Source: a bacterium UBA3756 (GTDB lineage Bacteria; Bacteroidota; Bacteroidia; Bacteroidales; Bacteroidaceae). From it: DNA of 11,531 nucleotides. The notes under the pieces were generated by a model, which searched no databases, was not told where the DNA came from, and was given only the letters and a program-made list of their open reading frames with translations. The position numbers were made by a program, and so were the translations under genes. Below, one piece after another: positions 7,712 to 11,531 of the stretch (within the stretch, counting starts at the first letter, position 1; each line of letters begins with the position of its first letter). The DNA is taken from contig DFGG01000030.1 of NCBI GenBank assembly GCA_002371695.1, positions 1 to 11,531 of the forward strand, written 5' to 3'.

Positions 7712-7758
7712 TTTTTTCTGCTTTGCTGCGTCTAATTAAGAAAAAAGCATTAATTTTG
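7712..7758 (+). promoter_or_regulatory. Promoter region for the M16 peptidase gene
   Basis: The 90-bp AT-rich gap between 7701 and 7790 holds a good -7 element TAATTTTG (7751-7758). The nearest TTTG (7722-7725) is 25 bp upstream, longer than the usual 19-21, so the -33 element is weak. The segment 7712-7732 closely copies the promoter core of the phosphatase gene (5246-5267), with one base missing and one or two changed. This may be a second, weaker start signal. The leader from the -7 site to the ATG is about 32 nt and AT-rich. Confidence 0.55.
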
Positions 7759-7790
7759 CACCCAATTAATTAACAATAACTATAATTAAG

Positions 7791-10607
7791 ATGATGAAGA
7801 GATTCCTGACAGCCCTCTTGCTGACGATAGCCAGTACCATGGGAATGATGGCGCAGATGGAGATGCCTGCAGTGCCTGTAGACCCCGACGTGCGCATCGG
7901 TAAACTTGACAACGGACTTACTTACTACATCCGCCACAACAACTGGCCCGAGCAGCGGGCAGAGTTCTACATTGCACAGCGTGTGGGCTCCATCCAGGAG
8001 AACGACGACCAGCGCGGACTGGCCCACTTCCTGGAGCACATGGCCTTCAACGGCTCGAAGCACTTCAAGGGCAACGAACTGCTGCGCTGGTGCGAGAGCG
8101 TGGGTATCCAGTTCGGTGGCGACCTGAACGCCTATACCAGCATCGAGGAGACGGTATATAATATAAGTAATGTACCCACGACTCGCGAGTCGATCGTCGA
8201 CTCGTGTCTGCTCATCCTCTACGACTGGGCCGACGGCCTGCTGCTGGAGCAGGAGGAGATAGAGAAGGAGCGCGGCGTGATTCACGAGGAGTGGCGCCTG
8301 CGCACCAGCGCCATCATGCGAATGCTGGAGCGCGACCTGCCCAAGCTCTATCCCGGCTCTAAGTTCGGCTACCGCATGCCTATCGGACTGATGGAGATCA
8401 TCGACAACTTCGAGCGCCCCTTCCTGCAGTCGTACTATGAGAAGTGGTATCGCCCCGACAACCAGGGAATCATCGTGGTGGGCGACATCGATGTCGACAA
8501 GATAGAACAGAAGATCAAAGACCTCTTCTCACCCATCGTGCTGCCTGAGAACCGCGCCCTGGTCACCAAGGAGCCCGTGCCCGACAACGCCGAGGCCATC
8601 TACGTGATCGACAAGGACAAGGAGCAGCGCACCAACCAGGTGTGGGTGATGATGAAGCACGAGGCAATCCCCGACTCACTGAAGGGAACGATGGCCTACG
8701 TGATCGCCGACTACCTGAAGGATGCCTCCGTGACGATGCTCAACGACCGTCTGAAGGAATATGCCGAGAAGCCCGAAAGTCCCTTCCTGAGTTCATCGGC
8801 CAACGACGGCAGATACCTCTTCTCGAACACCGTCGACGCCTTCGAACTGGATATCAGTCCTAAGGACGGCCAGATAGAGGCCGCTGTGACGGCTGCCCTC
8901 ACCGAGGCCCGTCGCGCTGCCGAGTTCGGATTCACACAGACAGAATTCAACCGCTTCAAGCAGAACTATCTCAGCCAGCTCGAGAAGCAATACAGCAACA
9001 AGGACAAGCGCTACAACAGCCAGTTCGTGAACCAGTACGTGCAGCACTTCCTGAACAAACGGCCTATCCCCAGCATCGACTACACCTACTCCACCATGAA
9101 GCAGATTGTGCCCATGCTGCCCATCGACCTCGTCAACTCCATCATGAAGGAGTACATCCTCCCGAACGACACCAACCTCGTGGTATTCAGCGTCAACACA
9201 GAGAAGGAGGGTGCCACCTATCCTACCGAGGAAGGACTGAAGGCAGCCGTCGCAGCCGCCCGTGCAGCTCAGATTGAAGCTTACGTGGACAACGTGAAGG
9301 ATGAACCGCTGATGACCACCCTGCCGAAGGCTGGCAAGATCGTGAAGGAAGAGAAGAACGACCTCTTCGGCTATACCGAGCTGACGCTCTCCAACGGCGC
9401 CAAGGTGGTGCTCAAGCAGACCGACCTGAAGAAAGACCAGGTGCTGCTGCGCAGCGAGGGCTTCGGAGGTTCTGCTCTCTACGGTGAGAAAGACTACGCC
9501 AACATCAAGATGTTCGACGACGTCATTGAGGCCAGCGGACTGGGCAACTTCTCGCATACCGAACTGGAGAAGGCCCTCGCCGGCAAGATTGCCAGCGCAT
9601 CACTCTCGCTGGGTGCCAACCGCGTGAATATCAACGGTAGCTCTACACCGAAGGACGTGGAGACCATGCTTCAGCTGACATACCTCTACTTCACCAACAT
9701 TGCCAAGGACCAGAAGTCGTACGACAACACGATGCAGACTGCTGAGGTGAACCTGAAGAACCGTCTGTTGCAGCCCGAGGCCGTGCTTCAGGACTCGCTG
9801 ACAGCCACCATGACCAACCATAACCCGCGTAACAAGGCCCTGACCGTTGAGGACCTGAAACAGGTGGGTTACGACCGTATCCTCCAGATGGCCAAGGAGC
9901 AGACTGCCAACGCAGCTGCCTTCACCTTCACCATCATCGGCAACTACGACGAGCAGGCCATCCGTCCGCTCATCGAGACCTATCTCGCCTCCCTGCCCGC
10001 TCAGAAGGAGGTGGTGAAGAGCCCCAATGTGTCTACAGATTTCAAGGGCGTAGTCATCAACAACTTCAAGCAGAAGGGTGAGACTCCGAAGGCATACGCC
10101 GTGATGGACTGGTACACGAAGGCCATGCCTCTGACGGCAGAGAACGACGTGAAGATGGACATGATCGGACAGATTCTCGACATGGAGTACCTGAAGAAGA
10201 TCCGTGAGGATGCCAGTGCCGCCTACACGGTGCAAAGCCTGTCGAACATCGACCGCAACGACTTCGAAACGACAGCCCAAATCCTGGCCATCTGCCCGAT
10301 GAAGCCCGAGAAGGCCGACATCGCCATCCAGATTCTGCGCGACGAGGTGACAGCCCTGAGCAAGACCTGCGACCCCGACAAGCTGACAAAGGTGAAGGAA
10401 TACATGCTGAAGAACCACGCCGACCAGCTGAAGCAGAACGGCTACTGGCTCGCCGTAATCAACGCATGGCGCAAGTGGGGCATCGACTTCCACAGCAACT
10501 ACGAGAAGCTGGTGAATGCCCAGACTCCTGAAACCATCAGTGCTACGGCAGCTGAAATACTGAAGGCCGGCAACCGCGCCGAGGTCATCATGCTGCCTGC
10601 AGAATAA
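7791..10607 (+). CDS. Secreted M16 family zinc metallopeptidase (pitrilysin/PqqL-like)
   Basis: This 938-residue zinc peptidase should act in the cell envelope on peptides or small unfolded proteins. Residues 1-21 form a signal peptide with likely cleavage after MMA; no lipobox cysteine is present. The N-terminal catalytic lobe carries the inverted zinc motif HFLEH (H79, E82, H83). The third ligand is probably E160, 77 residues beyond H83, in IEKERGVIHEE. The first M16 C-type domain begins near 215 (YRPDNQGIIVVGDID). The second, inactive half includes FTFTIIGNYDEQAIRPLIETYL near 711-732, read in two parts, and IREDASAAY (804-812), whose R805 and Y812 match the substrate-contacting pair typical of the family. 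Length and layout fit a complete two-lobed enzyme like E. coli PqqL (about 930 residues). An alternative ATG is the next codon (7794). metK follows after 22 nt. Confidence 0.93.
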   Translation: MMKRFLTALLLTIASTMGMMAQMEMPAVPVDPDVRIGKLDNGLTYYIRHNNWPEQRAEFYIAQRVGSIQENDDQRGLAHFLEHMAFNGSKHFKGNELLRWCESVGIQFGGDLNAYTSIEETVYNISNVPTTRESIVDSCLLILYDWADGLLLEQEEIEKERGVIHEEWRLRTSAIMRMLERDLPKLYPGSKFGYRMPIGLMEIIDNFERPFLQSYYEKWYRPDNQGIIVVGDIDVDKIEQKIKDLFSPIVLPENRALVTKEPVPDNAEAIYVIDKDKEQRTNQVWVMMKHEAIPDSLKGTMAYVIADYLKDASVTMLNDRLKEYAEKPESPFLSSSANDGRYLFSNTVDAFELDISPKDGQIEAAVTAALTEARRAAEFGFTQTEFNRFKQNYLSQLEKQYSNKDKRYNSQFVNQYVQHFLNKRPIPSIDYTYSTMKQIVPMLPIDLVNSIMKEYILPNDTNLVVFSVNTEKEGATYPTEEGLKAAVAAARAAQIEAYVDNVKDEPLMTTLPKAGKIVKEEKNDLFGYTELTLSNGAKVVLKQTDLKKDQVLLRSEGFGGSALYGEKDYANIKMFDDVIEASGLGNFSHTELEKALAGKIASASLSLGANRVNINGSSTPKDVETMLQLTYLYFTNIAKDQKSYDNTMQTAEVNLKNRLLQPEAVLQDSLTATMTNHNPRNKALTVEDLKQVGYDRILQMAKEQTANAAAFTFTIIGNYDEQAIRPLIETYLASLPAQKEVVKSPNVSTDFKGVVINNFKQKGETPKAYAVMDWYTKAMPLTAENDVKMDMIGQILDMEYLKKIREDASAAYTVQSLSNIDRNDFETTAQILAICPMKPEKADIAIQILRDEVTALSKTCDPDKLTKVKEYMLKNHADQLKQNGYWLAVINAWRKWGIDFHSNYEKLVNAQTPETISATAAEILKAGNRAEVIMLPAE

Positions 10608-10629
10608 TCGGATTGTTTAAAAGAAAAGA

Positions 10630-11531
10630 ATGAGTTATCTATTTTCATCAGAGTCAGTATCTGAAGGCCATCCCGACAAGGTGGCCGACCAGATAAGTGA
10701 CGCTATACTCGACCAGTTCCTGGCATACGACTCGAAGGCACGCTGTGCCATCGAGTCGTTTGTCACCACTGGCCAGGTTGTCATCATGGGTGAGGTGCGC
10801 AGCGAAGTATACATCGACCTGCAGACCATCGCCCGCAACACCATCAAACGTATTGGCTACACCAAGGCCGAGTATCAGTTTGACGGCAACTCGTGTGGTA
10901 TCTTGAGTGCCATCCACGAACAAAGCGCCGACATCAACCAGGGCGTAGACCGTGAGAACGAGGAAGAACAAGGTGCAGGCGACCAGGGCATGATGTTCGG
11001 CTATGCCACGAATGAGACGGAGTCGTATATGCCAGTATCACTCGACATCGCCCATCTGATTATGCGCACCTTAGCCGATATCCGCAAGGAAGGCAAGGAG
11101 ATGACCTATCTCCGTCCCGATGCCAAGAGCCAGGTAACGGTGCAGTACAGCGACGAAGGTACCCCCGAGCGTATTGACACCATCGTGGTATCTACCCAGC
11201 ATGACGAGTTCGACGAAGACGAGAAGATGCTGGCAAAGATTAAGGACGACGTCATCAACATCCTCATCCCCAGGGTAAAACAGCAGATACATTCCCAGAA
11301 GGTGCTCGATTTGTTCGGGCTCGACATCAAGTACTACGTGAACCCCACGGGAAAGTTCGTCATCGGCGGTCCTCACGGAGACACAGGTCTGACAGGCCGC
11401 AAGATTATCGTAGACACCTACGGTGGTAAGGGAGCCCACGGGGGAGGCGCATTCTCCGGCAAGGACTCCTCGAAGGTAGACCGCTCTGCAGCCTATGCAG
11501 CCCGACACATTGCCAAGAACATGGTGGCAGC
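10630..11531 (+). CDS. metK: S-adenosylmethionine synthetase, N-terminal part (3' end outside window)
   Basis: MetK makes S-adenosylmethionine from methionine and ATP in the cytoplasm, supplying the cell's methyl donor. The frame from ATG 10630 is open to the window end (300 codons and two bases). Diagnostic motifs are GHPDK (13-17, ATP binding), [12 protein letters not shown] (from 115, the same position as in the E. coli enzyme), [12 protein letters not shown], and the P-loop-like [19 protein letters not shown] (from 271). The last lies about a dozen residues later than in the 384-residue E. coli protein, so an insert sits between (around [15 protein letters not shown]), consistent with the longer enzymes of Bacteroidota. 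The start follows an A-rich leader (AAAAGAAAAGA) 22 nt after the peptidase stop, so read-through from the upstream gene is likely. No separate promoter is seen. Confidence 0.97.
   Translation, partial: MSYLFSSESVSEGHPDKVADQISDAILDQFLAYDSKARCAIESFVTTGQVVIMGEVRSEVYIDLQTIARNTIKRIGYTKAEYQFDGNSCGILSAIHEQSADINQGVDRENEEEQGAGDQGMMFGYATNETESYMPVSLDIAHLIMRTLADIRKEGKEMTYLRPDAKSQVTVQYSDEGTPERIDTIVVSTQHDEFDEDEKMLAKIKDDVINILIPRVKQQIHSQKVLDLFGLDIKYYVNPTGKFVIGGPHGDTGLTGRKIIVDTYGGKGAHGGGAFSGKDSSKVDRSAAYAARHIAKNMVA

Noticed and set aside
7791..7860. Lipoprotein signal on the M16 peptidase
   Set aside because: No cysteine occurs in or near the signal peptide; the region fits ordinary signal peptidase I cleavage.

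Overview
The window looks like a stretch of ordinary chromosome from a member of the Bacteroidota, probably the Bacteroidales and perhaps Prevotella-like. This rests on a promoter core of the TAnnTTTG type, starts preceded by A-rich leaders instead of a clear Shine-Dalgarno sequence, and protein types common in that phylum (a DUF5107/TPR protein, a Cache-HAMP-PP2C phosphatase, a secreted two-lobed M16 peptidase). The phylum call is fairly firm; the genus is a guess. All genes are on the + strand and codon use is GC-rich throughout, with no sign of a recent mobile insertion.

Left block (1-5002): the 3' end of a sugar-porter MFS transporter is followed after 5 nt by an 1109-residue cytoplasmic DUF5107 plus tetratricopeptide protein. 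That gene overlaps the start of a XerD-type tyrosine recombinase by one base (TGATG). The three read as one transcription unit. The first two suggest uptake of a sugar plus an uncharacterised intracellular protein with a probable carbohydrate-binding or carbohydrate-acting fold. The recombinase is a chromosome-maintenance gene that seems only to share the transcript.

Middle (5003-5286): a 284-bp gap holds a 13-bp perfect hairpin that may end the left operon, and an array of degenerate units with a 22-bp period, first in one orientation and then in the other. A well-formed Bacteroidota promoter follows. This is the least explained DNA in the window.

Right block (5287-11531): a membrane-bound Cache-HAMP-PP2C (SpoIIE/RsbU-type) phosphatase is followed after 20 nt by an unrecognised protein with two membrane segments. 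After a 90-bp AT-rich promoter gap comes a secreted M16 (pitrilysin/PqqL-like) zinc peptidase, then 22 nt later metK (S-adenosylmethionine synthetase), which is cut by the window end.

I do not see a clear new defence, mobile or biosynthetic system. The best leads are the 22-bp phased array, the sugar porter/DUF5107-TPR pair, and the phosphatase with its small membrane partner.
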